Shown: positions 53,957 through 64,000, counted from the first letter of the stretch. The stretch: 64,000 nt of DNA from Neoceratodus forsteri (GCA_016271365.2 CM028129.1:1007451501-1007515500); one strand, 5' to 3'. The notes: generated from the letters alone by a model not told the origin. Numbers and translations: made by a program.

Positions 53957-54740
53957 GAAGAGGACCTTTGCCTCAGCTACGCTGGCCATCAGGGTCCTAA
54001 CTGTGAAATTGTATTTCCTAACCATGTGACCTATGTGCCATCTTTGTGGCCCAGGTTGTGCCTGAAAACGGTCCTTTGGATCAGTGCAATTACCTGGTAA
54101 ACAAATACATAAATAAATTGTGTCCCACATGATCAAATTTCAGAATGCTTTCTGGAAGAAGGCTTTGGCTCAGGCTCTCTCAGAAGGTCCCCAGAGGCTG
54201 GAACTGCTTAAGGCCCTCCAGTCTGGCGCAGACATTGGTCAACATCTTCTGCGGTCTGCTTATGATGCTGCTGATGCCTCCACCAGGGCAGCAGCAGAGG
54301 GTATATGCTTTGAGGAGGCATTCTTGGCTTAGGGTGTCTGGCTTTGCTACAGATGTGCAACAGTCCATTCTCAATGCCCCATTCAGAGGTTATAAACTCT
54401 TCGGGGTGGTTGTGAAAGACATTCTTTCTGACCTGAAGGCCCCGGGTAGGACTTGCCGGTCCTTTCACACCCTATACCACACTCAGCCAAAAAGTGGCAA
54501 GAGGGTGCCCTTTCATCAGACCTTTCATAAGCCCAAGCTAGGGGGTCAAATCCCAGGGCAAATGCTTCACAGCAGCAGCCTTGTCTGCCCTATACTGTAT
54601 CTCTGGGAAGGCCCCCAGAGGAGGGAATCGACCTTGGCACGAGAGTACCTCAGCATGACTCCTTGCGGACCTCCACCCTCCAGCAATGAGGGATGGAGTG
54701 GTAGGGGGCCGTTTCTCTCTCCACCTGGACAGGTGGCGTG
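53957..54740 (+). pseudogene. DIRS-D gag, C-terminal part
   Basis: It resumes after the hAT copy with KRTFASATLAIRVL-like sequence (about 53,960-54,000). A SINE remnant interrupts it (54,013-54,114). The helical block MIKFQNAFWKKALAQALSEG is at 54,129-54,188. Then RRHSWLRVSGFATDVQQSIL and NAPFRGYKLFGVV follow (54,315-54,400), the conserved DIRS gag segment, with frame changes near 54,300 and 54,550. Confidence 0.83.
54013..54114 (+). mobile_element. SINE remnant (copy 3), 3' part only
   Basis: Holds only the family's 3' half: TGTGCCTGAAAACGGTCC and TTACCTGGTAAACAAATAC with an AATAAATA tail. AAATTGT flanks it at 54,006-54,012 and 54,115-54,121, a target duplication. DIRS-C lacks it at the same point (28,350), confirming a 102 bp insertion. 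Confidence 0.8.
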
Positions 54741-56455
54741 AGATCACCAGATGTATGTGTCCTGCAGCTTACAGAACAAAGCCACACTCCAGAACTTCTG
54801 GAGCAGCCTCCAGCTCAACCTCCAGTTCATTCAAGCTATCTTCCAGACCACATTCCAGTGCTGCGGGGGGAAATCCATAGGAGTTGCGGACCATCCTAGG
54901 TCTGAGGAACCTGAATTCCTGTATCCAGTACAAGAAGTTCAGGATAGTGACACCACAGTCTGCTGCACCAGGGAGACTGGATCTGCTCTTTTGACATGCA
55001 GGATGTATACCTGCATATCAAGGTGTGTGCGCCTCCCACAGACAGTACTTTTGGTTCCAGTTCAAGGGGAAGCACTATCGGGTAGTTGCGAGCTTTGCTC
55101 TTTGGCTTATCTTCTGCACCACGGGTCTTTACTACCAAATGCTTGGTGGTGGTAGCAGCGGCCCTCAGGAGGGAAGCGCTGTACGTTTTCCCTTACCTGG
55201 ATGACTGGTTGCTCAAAGCACAGACCAATGAGCAGCTGCTCCTGACCCTAGAGTGTACCAGGCAGTTGTTCCATGCCTTGGGAATCATGGCCAATCTGCC
55301 CAGATCAGTCTTGACTCCTTGTCATCTTCTCCAGTAGATTGGGGCAATCCTGGACACAACTCAGGGCTTTGCGTTCCTTCCACAGGATAGGGTGGACGCC
55401 TAACTGTTCAGTCCCAGCTGCTTTACAGTTGCAGATATGTCATGGCCAGAACCTTTCTGTGCTCTTGGGCCTCATGGCTGCAGCCATTGTCACTGTACAT
55501 TTGGCCAGGCTGAACGTGCGGATTCCCCAGTGGACACTGAGGGTCCAGTGGCACCAGCGCACTGACGACCTAGAACAACAAGTTCTAGTATCCTCCCCGG
55601 TAAAAAAAAAATTTATAAAAAAAGGGGCTGTTGTGATGGATGGAACCCAGTAACCTGTTAAAGGGGTTCCCTTACTCAGTCCTTCCCCTCAGCAGATTCT
55701 CACCACAGATGCTTCAAGGTTTGGCTGGGGAGCCCGTCTGGGGCCTCACCAGACTCGGAGGAACATGGTCCAGAGTGGAGGCTGCTCTCCACATCAATGT
55801 CCTAGAGATGAGGGCCATCCTGTATGCTTTACATCTGTCCCTGAGTTCATCTGCTAGCGCAGACAGACATCAGTGTAGTTCACTACATCAACAAACAAGG
55901 GGGGGGATCCCAGTCATGCCCTCTGTCGGGAAACGAGGGTCTGGTACTGGGCTCTAGAATACTGTCTTGAACTATTGGCCCTCCATGTTCCAGGCATCCA
56001 AAGCGTCCTGGCAGACAGGCTCAGCTGATCAGTCTTAGATGCAGGGGAGCTGCTGACCTTGGTTGTAGAGGATCTGTTTGACAGGTGGGGTGCGTCTAGA
56101 GTTGGACCTTTTGCATCCCTGCTCAACACAAAACTGCAGTGTTTCTGCTTGCTCACCCAGGGCTTGGAGTTTTCTGGCGAGACTTGTTTTCCTTCTCTTG
56201 GAAGGGAGGTTCCTCTCTGCCTTTCCTCTAATTCAGAGGGTGCTAATCTAGCTCCAGATGAAAGGGTCCACCATGACCCTCATAGCCGCCTTCTGGCCTC
56301 GTTAGATCTGGTTTCCCCTTGCTGCTACAGCAGCTGGTGGTGGAACCCCCAGTACTTTTGCACCTATGCAAAAGCTTGGTCTCACAGGAATGACACCCTG
56401 GTCCCTCCAGACCTCAAGTCACGGCATCTCCATGTATGGCTCCTGAAGACATAGC
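54700..56455 (+). pseudogene. DIRS-D RT, RNase H and methyltransferase-like domain
   Basis: Entry GGRFSLHLDRWREITRCMCP (about 54,706-54,765). LLFGLSSAPRVFTTKC (motif B, 55,092-55,140) and the intact YLDDWLLKAQ (motif C, about 55,195-55,225) follow. RNase H: HINVLEMRAILYALHLSLSS (55,793-55,850) with the Asp block decayed nearby. Methyltransferase-like part: VEDLFDRWGASRVGPFASLL and NTKLQCFCLLTQGLE (56,060-56,165). A poly-A rich insertion-like patch lies at 55,600-55,620. Frames change repeatedly (55,155, 55,340, 55,640, 55,960). Confidence 0.85.
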
Positions 56456-57426
56456 CATGGCTAGATTTGGGGAGTCACAACAGGTGGCTGATGTAATGAT
56501 AGCTGCGAGGAAGCCTTCCACCAGGGCCACTTATTCCATGAAGTGGAAGCACTTTGCTCTATGGGCTGCTTCCCATCTCTTGGACCCTTACACTTGCCCA
56601 GTGAATCAAATTCTGAAGTACTTGTTCCTTTCAGATTCTGGCGTGCAATACTCCTCTGTTAAGGTACACCTGTCAGCCATTTCAGCCTTCCATGTGCCTG
56701 TTCATGGCTGTACGGTGGTGCAGCCAGAAGTGTCCCATACTTCCTTGAGAGGCATTCTCCATCTGCAGCCTCCTGTCTGCAATCCGGTCCCTCCTTGAGA
56801 CTTGAATTATGTGTTGGAGAAACTTGCAGCAGGCTCAAAAGGAGCCAAAATGACATGTGGACTGTGCTTTCTGTCACGGAAAACGTTATTTTTAGTTGCC
56901 GTTACTTCTGCTGGAAGGGTTTCCAAGCTTCAGGCTTTGATGTATGAGCCTCATTATTTGATTTTCTACAAAGACAGGGCATCTTCGGTATGAATCCTAA
57001 GTGTCTTCCAAAGGTGATGTCTTGAGTTTACCCTAAATCAGACCATCCACCTGTCTGTCTGTTATCCAGAGCATGCTAATCCAGGGGCAACATTGCTCCA
57101 CACTCTAGATATACACAGAATTTTGTGCTACTATAAAAACACTGTGTATGAAGGACTGCAGGACAATCCTCACAGTTTGTTTAGTTTGCCTCTGGGAAAG
57201 AGGGTGTTCTAGTTTCTAAACAGTGCCTGTCCAAATGGTTGCCAACTGTAGTACTTTTTGTTATAGGAGATATGGTAAGAATTTTCCTGGCATTGTATGT
57301 GGGCATTCAGTCAGAGCATGGCCACTAAAGTTGCTTGTTTCAGCTGCAGAGATTTGTGCTGCTGCAACTTGGAGTTCTGTCCACACTTTCACTAAACTCT
57401 ACAGTTTGGACATTGCTTCCCTCTGA
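56436..57426 (+). pseudogene. DIRS-D tyrosine recombinase
   Basis: The block at 56,436-56,798 is open: MAPEDIAMARFGESQQVAD, ARKPSTRATYSMKWKHFALW and SSVKVHLSAISAFHVP. The catalytic Arg is in VTSAGRVSKLQALM (about 56,902-56,945). The HxxR pair survives as GHSVRA (about 57,300), and the end reads WSSVHTFTKLYSLD (57,370-57,412) with the Tyr kept. Frameshifts near 56,800, 57,000 and 57,310 disable it. Confidence 0.86.
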
Positions 57427-57447
57427 AGGACATGATTTTGAAAGAAA

Positions 57448-57622
57448 GGAAGCAGTATAGCACTGTGGTTTAGGGCACTGAGCTGCAAACCTGGAGACCT
57501 AGGTTTGAATCCCACAGCCCCACTTGCATATTGTGTGACCCTGAGTAAGTCACATAATTTCCTTGTGCTCCCAGTTCGCACCTGGAAACAGGCTTTGGCT
57601 TAGTGTGCCTTCCCTGGTAAAC
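57448..57622 (+). mobile_element. tRNA-derived SINE (copy 4) near the end of DIRS-D
   Basis: GCAGTATAGCACTGTGGTTTA (A-box region), AGGTTTGAATCCCACAGC (B box), GTGACCCTGAGTAAGTCAC and CCTGGAAACAGG then CCTTCCCTGGTAAAC. It is more diverged from copies 1 and 2. DIRS-D sequence resumes after it with AAAGGGCAGGCTTCAGCC, matching DIRS-C at 45,553. Confidence 0.8.
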
Positions 57623-57715
57623 GATATCCCCATTCCCTAAAGGGCAGGCTTCAGCCTAGCTGTGCTTCAAGGCCTCCTGTCTTGGGCCTGTAGCCTCCAG
57701 TCACCCAGGCTGTCT

Positions 57716-58025
57716 GTAGCATTTTTTTAAGATTTTGCATGATTAAACAAGAGCTCGTTTACCCATAAGGCTGCATCCGGCTTTCATCGGTATTATTATC
57801 ATCTGCATTGGACACCCATTGTGACCAAGGTGAACTGTAGTAGTTTATAACAGAAATCCCCTCCTCGTGGTACACTGGGGTCATCCAGTCTAATTCCAAA
57901 TCACAAAGCTAAAGCTGTAACATGGTAAACAGGGCTTCTGCTAGCAAATCATTTCAAAGATTCTGGGACCCCAATTTTGAAACTTTAAGGGAGTCCCACG
58001 TCAGTGGAAATGATGTATTAGAGCA
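57716..58025. other. Unassigned intronic spacer
   Basis: About 300 bp, no coding, repeat or RNA feature recognised. It ends at the TATTAGAG that precedes the probable hAT terminus. Confidence 0.5.
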
Positions 58026-58621
58026 GGGTTTCTCAAATAGTGAGGCCAGCCTCCCAGGGGAGGCTCAAGCAAGCCTTAAAATGTACTATATTTAAATGTC
58101 AAGTTTTGGATGCTTTGTGTGAAAGGATGTAGCAAACTGAAAGCAAATAATGGCATGAATTTATGTACAAAATGGTTACCAGGAAAAGCGTGCTCAACAA
58201 ACACTTGATCTTATCTGTGTCAGTCTTCACCATTCATCACCTTTGGGTACCTGGCTGGAGGTCATGACCCTGCGGAGATTTTTGTATGGGTGGAGTCTAG
58301 CATCATTGGCACCGCCCTCGAAACCGGCCTTTTCGTGGCGCTGGGTTGGCCGTTGAGTGTTGTCGACTCGCCCCTCCGGCTGGTTCTTCGTCTTCTGCCA
58401 TCAAGGTGACCTCGTGGGTAGCTGTGAGAGAGAAAAACTGAGAGCCCTACTTCTGTCTCAGAAGCCTTCGTGTATGGTTCAGTGAGACTCCGTGTCACAG
58501 TCCGTTGGCTCTGAGTTTATCCTGCTGTTTCTGTTTGCTGTACTCAACATCGCCTGGTAAGACTGTTCTTTATTTTATTTTTCGACGTCTGGTCTTGTTT
58601 GGTGTTCTTTTTCTGTAGGTC

Positions 58622-61350
58622 ATGTCTCTGTCGGGGGGGGGAGGGCAAGAAAACTTTGAAGACGAGATGGCCCCCCCATGCGTCGGTGCCCATGCAGCGG
58701 TAAGTACTCTGTCACAGACCAGCATGACCGTTGCCTTGCGTGTCTTGGCCCACTACATGACATGGATTCGTGTGACGCCTGCTTCTCAGTGGACCACTGT
58801 CATCGAGCAATGCGTGTGGAAAGTGGGACGAGCTCTGCCGACTTCCGGGGAACGGGCACACACTCGGGCCAAGCCGCTTTCTCCTGGCCTTTCCTCCAGG
58901 TCCTCTACGGACCGAGGAGGAGGGGACCTCTGCCTCTTGTAGCCTAGCCATGGCAGAGGCCCCTTCCACAGTGCAGGAGGCCCAGTCTGCAGTCTGTTCC
59001 TCCAGGAGACAGGCGGGAGGCACCACTTTGGCACTCGCCTCTTCGGGGGCTAAGGCTTCCCCGGTGTACCCTTGGCTCGGAAGGCCTGGGTCGGTGCCGT
59101 CCTCTATGTAGTCTGTCGATTGCCGTCTCTTGGGCCTTGGCGCGTGGGCCCTGATGGCGCTGTTGGTGCTGGTCTGTGGCTTGGCGCCATTTCTGCTCGG
59201 CTCCGTTCGCGGCACCGATGGTGCTGCTAGCGCCGTGGGAGGAGGCTCTGGTGCCATCCTGACTCTCCGCCCTGGTGCCTTCCGTGGTTGAGCATGGCGC
59301 TATGTCAGCTCTGGAGCCACTCGCGGCTCTGGGCTGGACACGGCGCCATGGGAGTTTGAGCTAAGCTTCCGTCCATGGCACAGAGAGTGTGGTTGGGGCC
59401 TTCGTTGGCGCCATCTCTGTCCACAGCACCGCTCGATGCCATGGGGCGGGTTGGCGCCTTGGGGGTCTCCGACCTCGGTGCCTTCCTCGGCGCTGAGAGT
59501 GTGGTCGGAGCCATTGTTGGTGCAGTCTCTGGTCTTGGCGCCGCTTGCGGTGCCGTGGGTTGGGATGGTGCCGTGACAGGCTCCGGCTCCAAGGCTGCTG
59601 CCATCGTTGGAACAGTGTCTTCTGGCACTGTTCGCGGTGCGCCTGGGGACATAGGCACTGACTCTGGTGCAGTCTGTTTCTGGTGCCCTTTGTGGTTGAG
59701 ATGGTAGCGGGCGTCCACACACTGTTTGGCACAGGACTTCGATTTCCACCTCTTCGGAGGGGGAATCAGACTCTGAGTCATACAGGCAGCCGGACTCTTT
59801 GGAGTTGGCTGCTTATCTGGTCACCTTGGGTAGTGTCCTCGACAGGCCGGGGTCAGCCCCCCTCTGAGGAGCGGACAGTGACTCCCGGGACCAGGGTCAG
59901 GGGTGCTGACCAGCAGGCAGTGGTGCAGGCCACCATTGCTCTGCAGCCTGGTCTCGGAGGGTTCTCTGACCCATCAGTGGTGGTACCCCCTCAGGTGGTG
60001 TGCCTGGATCACCCAACTTTGGGGCCGACCGGAGCACCCACGGGAGGGAAGGGGAGGATGCTGCTCCCTAGATAGCTCCTTTGGGGGGCCGACCAGGGAT
60101 GCCGGCTGCCTAGGCTGGCTCTCTCAAGGAGGAGGGCACTCTCGGATTCCGAGGGGTCGAGGGGTATGGTGTGAGGTAGGGGACCGTCCTTCTGGACTTT
60201 CACGGCCCCGGCCACCTCACAGGGGATTCTTCAGGGCGCAGCATAGGCAGTTCCAATTTGGTTGATCAGCTGTCGGCTGTGGAGCTTTCTGGAGCTGCTT
60301 CTTTCCTTAGGGCTCCTGGTGCACTCCCTAGCCCAGGTGGAGGTCAGCCGTTTCCTGTTAGCTTTGTTTCCACTCCTCTGCCACATTCTCCTGTGCTCCC
60401 AGACATTCTTGGTCCTAGCAGTTCTCTCTCCTGGGAGCAGTTCAGAGCGGTGGCTGCTCTGTTTCCCCCTTATGTTAGGGCAATGGACAGACAGGTTTTT
60501 CAACCTCCCCCTGAGCAGCCAGCTTCTGAACACCCGAGGTCCTCTGACTCCTCATCCCCCCCTCTCTCTGGGGGAGAGGAGCAGTCTGTCCACATCTCCC
60601 CAGCCGCTGATCTCGCCGAGTATTAGCGATTCCTCGTGAGGATGTTGGAGGACCTGCACATCACCCCCCCCCCATTCAACACAATCCAGAGCACTCGACG
60701 TGTGCCTTTCTAGGCAATTTCAGTGCTGACATCCTTGTGGTGCCCCAGTGGCCTGCTCCCTTTCGGGAGGCGTCATTGCGTTCCTGGCAGAGGCCCTTTT
60801 CCGGAGTCCCAGCCCCTAGGGACCTCTGCCAGCGGTATTGTGCCCCGGAGTCTCCAGGTTCCATGCCTCATCTTCAGTCAGGATTGACGCAACTGGACCC
60901 TCCTGATGGGCCTCGCGCCCTTCACCGTGACTGGCACCCAGATCAAGATTCCTTGGATTTTGACTTCTGGGGGAGGAGGACATTCTACTTGGCTTGGTTG
61001 CTGCTCTCTATCGCAGCACATCAGGCCCACTGTGCAACCTATGACAGGTTCCTGTGGTCCAGGCTAGGTCGACTCCTAGCTTCGATGCCTGACACAGAGC
61101 AAACCAGACAAGCCATTGCACACACTGCAGCTGGCCTGGAGCTAGCAAGGCACCAAGCAAGGGCATCGTATGGACGCCAGTGAGGTAGCTACCAGTGTCA
61201 TAGGGACAGCGATCTGCACTAGGCGGATGGAATAGCTGCCTTCTCCCGGTTGTCACCCTTGGCCTGGCGTGGGTGATTAACTCCGCTCACCAAAAGAACC
61301 TATCTTTTCTCCGTGGGGTGAGGGCGGTGGTTGAGACTTCTACCCCTCCG
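58622..61350 (+). pseudogene. DIRS-G gag
   Basis: Zinc-binding start at about 58,680-58,800: RCPCSGKYSVTDQHDRCLAC then CLGPLHDMDSCDAC. A long GC-rich middle (59,100-59,700) is built of loose GGCGCC and GGTGCC repeats and reads as Gly/Ala/Val-rich protein. Later blocks have broken frames. 60,737-61,183 is open for 148 codons, with FWGRRTFYLAWLLLSIAAHQ and AGLELARHQARASY, which fits the helical part of DIRS gag. A frame change then leads to AICTRRMEW-like sequence near 61,200. Confidence 0.65.
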
Positions 61351-61479
61351 GGGTCTCTGTCTCACTCTCCCACTTGGCTTTCCAGGCCCGTGAATATTCT
61401 CCCTTTAGTGTGTCACCCGCACTGAGAGCTAAGGGACTTGGTCCCCAGGGTTAAAACCCCCTCGGGGATCGACATCACT

Positions 61480-62460
61480 AGCAGTGATGAATGAGAAGAT
61501 TGACACAGATAAGATATGGAAATTAGCACTCCTACCGTAATTCTGATCTTTCTGTGTATCTTCACCATTCATTACAATCCCATCCTCCATCCCCCTGGGG
61601 CCTCAGTCTCTGGGTCCCCCTCCCTCTCTGTGCCCATTCCTCGCCCCCCTCCTTCTGTTAGTCAGGAGTGGGGTAAACTGGGCACATAGGATAATTTTCT
61701 TAGGGGCAGAGTGGTCAGGATGGGGGGCATTCAGTCTTTAGTGCTTCGGCTCCACCCCTGTGGGATGTGGGTTGGTAGTTGCCCTCTTTTCTTTCCTTGT
61801 CCCCTTCTTCCTGTCAATCCTTTTATTTAAGAAACTAGGTTTCTTACACCAAAATTTCCTTTTGAGAGGGAATATCCCTGTATCCTGTCTTTTTTCCAGA
61901 ATAGCTGATTCTGCTTTTGTTGGGAGTTATTGCCAGCGGTTCTGTGCCTTGAATTCTGGCAGTTAGCCTCTTGGCTACTCCTTCGCAGTTCCTATACAAT
62001 CTGGAGACAGGTCAAGGTTCCAGGGTATGTTTTCCTGTCCCCCCCCACTCTAATCCTTATTTCTAAAATCCTTAACCCACCCTCCCTCCTCCTTTTCTAC
62101 TTCCAGAGATTAGGGCCCCCTACCCAATCCCTTTAGTCTTTCAAACTTGTTCTGTCCTCTGTCGTTTATTTCTCCATTTAGTTTATATATCTTTTCCTTT
62201 GCCTGTCCCTTGGACTTCCTTGTCCCACCCTCCCAACCCTTTTCTCACCTCGGTGACTCAGAACTGGCGGGAGGGTGGGTGTTCTTTCACTAACGGCCAA
62301 CCGTGGCGCCCACGCAGTGTCTGCCTCGAGGTGGCTGATGGTGCGTCGACTCCGCCCATCAAAAAAAAGTCCCGCGGGGTCATGACCTCTGGCCAAGTAC
62401 CTAATGGTGAAGATGCACAGAAAAATCCAAATTACAGTAGGTACGTAATTTCCATTTCCT
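61480..62460 (+). repeat. DIRS-G internal complementary region, right terminal repeat and extension
   Basis: 61,480-61,600 holds GAATGAGAAGATTGACACAGAT, complementary to the left end, and GGAAATTAGCACTCCTACCG, complementary to the right extension, so it spells the circle junction. 62,280-62,415 is the inverted partner of 58,230-58,370. Between them, 61,620-62,200 is pyrimidine-rich non-coding sequence. Confidence 0.75.
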
Positions 62461-62959
62461 TATATGACATGGGGGAAAGCTAAATGGAGGAAATATAATT
62501 CTTGGAAACTGTGCAAAACAAAATGCAAAATAGTGTAAATAAACAGGAACAAGGTAACAACTGATCCATTATACTGGCTGCAGCAAAGCGCAAATACAAA
62601 GGCTAAGCAGAGAGATACTAGGAGGAAGAGCAGGAGGGAGCAAAATGGTCCCCAAGAAGGTGTTTGAGAGCAGGGTAAAACTGACAAAGAAAACAATCTG
62701 ACTCATGGGGGTATTGCAGTGAGGGGTAAATAGGGTCTGAAAGTCAGAAGTGTGGACCGAGTAGGCTGACCTGGGGAGGGGGTTATAGAGAGGGAGAATA
62801 ATAAGTTCAATAAAATGAGAATAAACTCGACAACTCAAATGCACTTCATTGTATTCTTCCCGTAATGTGCAAAGTATGATAGCTGCTCTAACTATTGGGA
62901 GGCCAGAAATTATTTCTATATTAGGGGGAGGCTCACTATGACAAAGTGTGAGAACTCTA

Positions 62960-64000
62960 TTGGAGTAAAAGTAGTGCACAGGGATGCCATTGAGATGGCT
63001 GTGCCTTTTTTGGGGGGTTAGGGGTGAAGGAATTTGTCCTGTGGGTTTAGCAGAAGTTCTGGCAAACCAGAAATGAAATGTGATACTAATTGCATGGATT
63101 CAGGGATCAATGGTCATAGGATCCTTGAGTAGGAGTACATAATGAAGTATACACACATTTATTTGTTACAGGAATTGCTGCTTTATGGACATTTTAATCT
63201 CTTTACAGATTGGTTCAGATGTTAATTATGAAATGACATTACTTTTTTAAACTGTTCATAAAGACTCATGTTGCACATAGTTTACGTTTAAGCCTGTCTT
63301 ACATTATTACTGATAATTTTAGCCATTTAGAGATGAACTGCTTACAGTGAAAATTATGGTGTTGCAGATGCAAGTTTGTCAGTGTATCCTAATGGCAGAA
63401 ATTATTAGTTCTGCATACAGTGTTTTGGTTGGGCTGGATAGATGCATTTCACATGTTTGAGTGCTTTAAGGACATTCAGCATTTAATTTCATTGTTAATG
63501 AGTCGTAGAGTCAGGAAGCATAGGCAAACCAGGAGAAATGATAAAATCTGTAAACAGCGTATTATCAATAGTAATAAAATAAAGTTGTGTGGGATAGCTC
63601 CTGATACACGCAGTTAATGCAAACAGAAGTCCTTCTTGTTCATATGAAGAGTCTCTTTAAAATCTCCAGTGCTCTCTATCTCTAAACAAAACATTGCTCT
63701 CTTTATAGGATGTTTTTCTCTGGCTGGTAAATTCTGCATCCTGTTCTTGTAAATTACACCACATGTGTTTCACAGAATGTATTTGACTTTGTCAATGTCT
63801 TTCCTGTGAGCATCTTAAAGAGTACATTAGTCTTAACAGGTGTCCCAGAGCTGCCTGTTAATCTGCAAAACAGCGTATGGAGGTCAAAATACAACTCAAG
63901 GTTATCCCCCACCCGTGTTCCAGATAGATATGTATAACTTTCTGCATTCATTTTAGCAGTGTAACTATATCGTTTTCAAACCAAAGTTTGTTTCACATAA
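62960..64000. other. Unassigned intronic sequence at the window end
   Basis: AT-rich, no open frame of note and no repeat recognised. No BRPF1 exon is seen. Confidence 0.55.

Larger units (their letters stand above)
49999..57715 (+). mobile_element. DIRS-D, DIRS copy related to DIRS-C, right end lost
   Basis: The left end (ATCAAAGTTCTCTTGCATCA then CACTAGGACCACACAGAAAC) matches DIRS-C at 15,520-15,590. gag, RT, RNase H, methyltransferase-like part and recombinase follow in order. The right terminal repeat and internal region are absent: the copy fades out near 57,715 after the recombinase. It is interrupted by a hAT element (51,833-53,948) and two SINE pieces, but it is continuous at the five places where DIRS-C is broken. 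Confidence 0.87.
58211..62460 (+). mobile_element. DIRS-G, non-autonomous DIRS with gag only
   Basis: Inverted ends: TTATCTGTGTCAGTCTTCAC with GAGGTCATGACCCTGCGG on the left. On the right, in reverse complement, CTTCACCATTAGGTACTTGG with GAGGTCATGACCCCGCGG. An internal complementary region lies at 61,480-61,600. Gag-like sequence fills 58,620-61,350. I find no RT, RNase H or recombinase motif between gag and the internal region, so those genes are deleted. The right end has ATTAC (62,431-62,435) and GTAAT (62,445-62,449). Confidence 0.8.
58026..62959. mobile_element. Probable hAT element split by DIRS-G
   Basis: The left end CAGGGTTTCTCAAATAGTGA is followed by GGCCAGCCTCCC. The right end in reverse complement reads GAGTTCTCACACTTTGTCAT then AGTGAGCCTCCCCC, a Charlie-like hAT terminus. 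TATTAGAG (58,018-58,025) and TATTGGAG (62,960-62,967) would be an 8 bp target duplication with one mismatch. The hAT parts are 58,026-58,210 and 62,461-62,959; neither codes for a transposase. Confidence 0.6.

Noticed and set aside
59300..59781. Overlapping minus-strand frames of 123-158 codons
   Set aside because: They come from the repeated GC-rich tract in DIRS-G gag. Proline and threonine runs with no motif suggest shadows.
62569..62979. 136-codon minus-strand frame
   Set aside because: Leu/Ser/Pro-rich, no motif, and it runs across the proposed right terminus of a hAT element. Probably chance.
13241..64000. Search for the next BRPF1 exon (YIEKSAEEL, first PHD finger CCICNDGEC)
   Set aside because: No such sequence in any + strand frame. 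All open frames examined belong to mobile elements or low-complexity sequence.

Overview
The window is animal nuclear DNA, and only one piece of it belongs to a host gene. That piece is the first coding exon of BRPF1 (peregrin) on the + strand at about 12,635-13,240, with clear splice acceptor and donor. No later BRPF1 exon appears in the following 50.7 kb, so the next intron is longer than that. Almost everything else is transposable-element sequence: DIRS tyrosine-recombinase retrotransposons, CR1, L2-like and Tx1-like LINEs, hAT DNA transposons, foldback elements and tRNA-derived SINEs. An inflated BRPF1 intron full of DIRS copies points to a large-genome vertebrate. An amphibian such as a caecilian or salamander is my guess; it is not proven by the sequence.

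Layout. 1-3,721: 3' two-thirds of DIRS-A. 3,930-8,450: a decayed Tx1-like LINE split by a CR1 (6,503-7,649) and a palindromic element (7,650-8,070). 8,451-12,634: mostly unrecognised intron or 5' flank with one SINE. 12,635-13,240: BRPF1 exon. 13,325-14,935: degenerate 31-33 bp minisatellite. 15,504-46,933: one old DIRS copy (DIRS-C) broken by five direct insertions: CR1-b, DIRS-B, DIRS-E, DIRS-F and CR1-d. CR1-b and DIRS-F carry further insertions. 46,934-49,998: unrecognised sequence with small hairpins. 49,999-57,715: DIRS-D, a relative of C, which carries a hAT element that carries a foldback element that carries a SINE. 58,026-62,959: a probable hAT copy interrupted by a gag-only DIRS (G). 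62,960-64,000: nothing recognised.

DIRS-D is the key to reading DIRS-C. It is intact at the points where C is interrupted, so C's pieces (gag, RT, RNase H/methyltransferase, recombinase, terminal repeats) can be placed in order and the insertion seams checked. No coding region of any mobile element is fully open, so all are annotated as pseudogenes.

The most interesting signal is at the DIRS right ends. Six copies from several families share a short inverted repeat (ATTAC or GTTAC, then GTAAT or GTAAC) next to a pyrimidine tract. Internal complementary regions reproduce the predicted left-right circle junction. This is a candidate tyrosine-recombinase site, and in four copies it also reads as a consensus 5' splice site in the same orientation as BRPF1.
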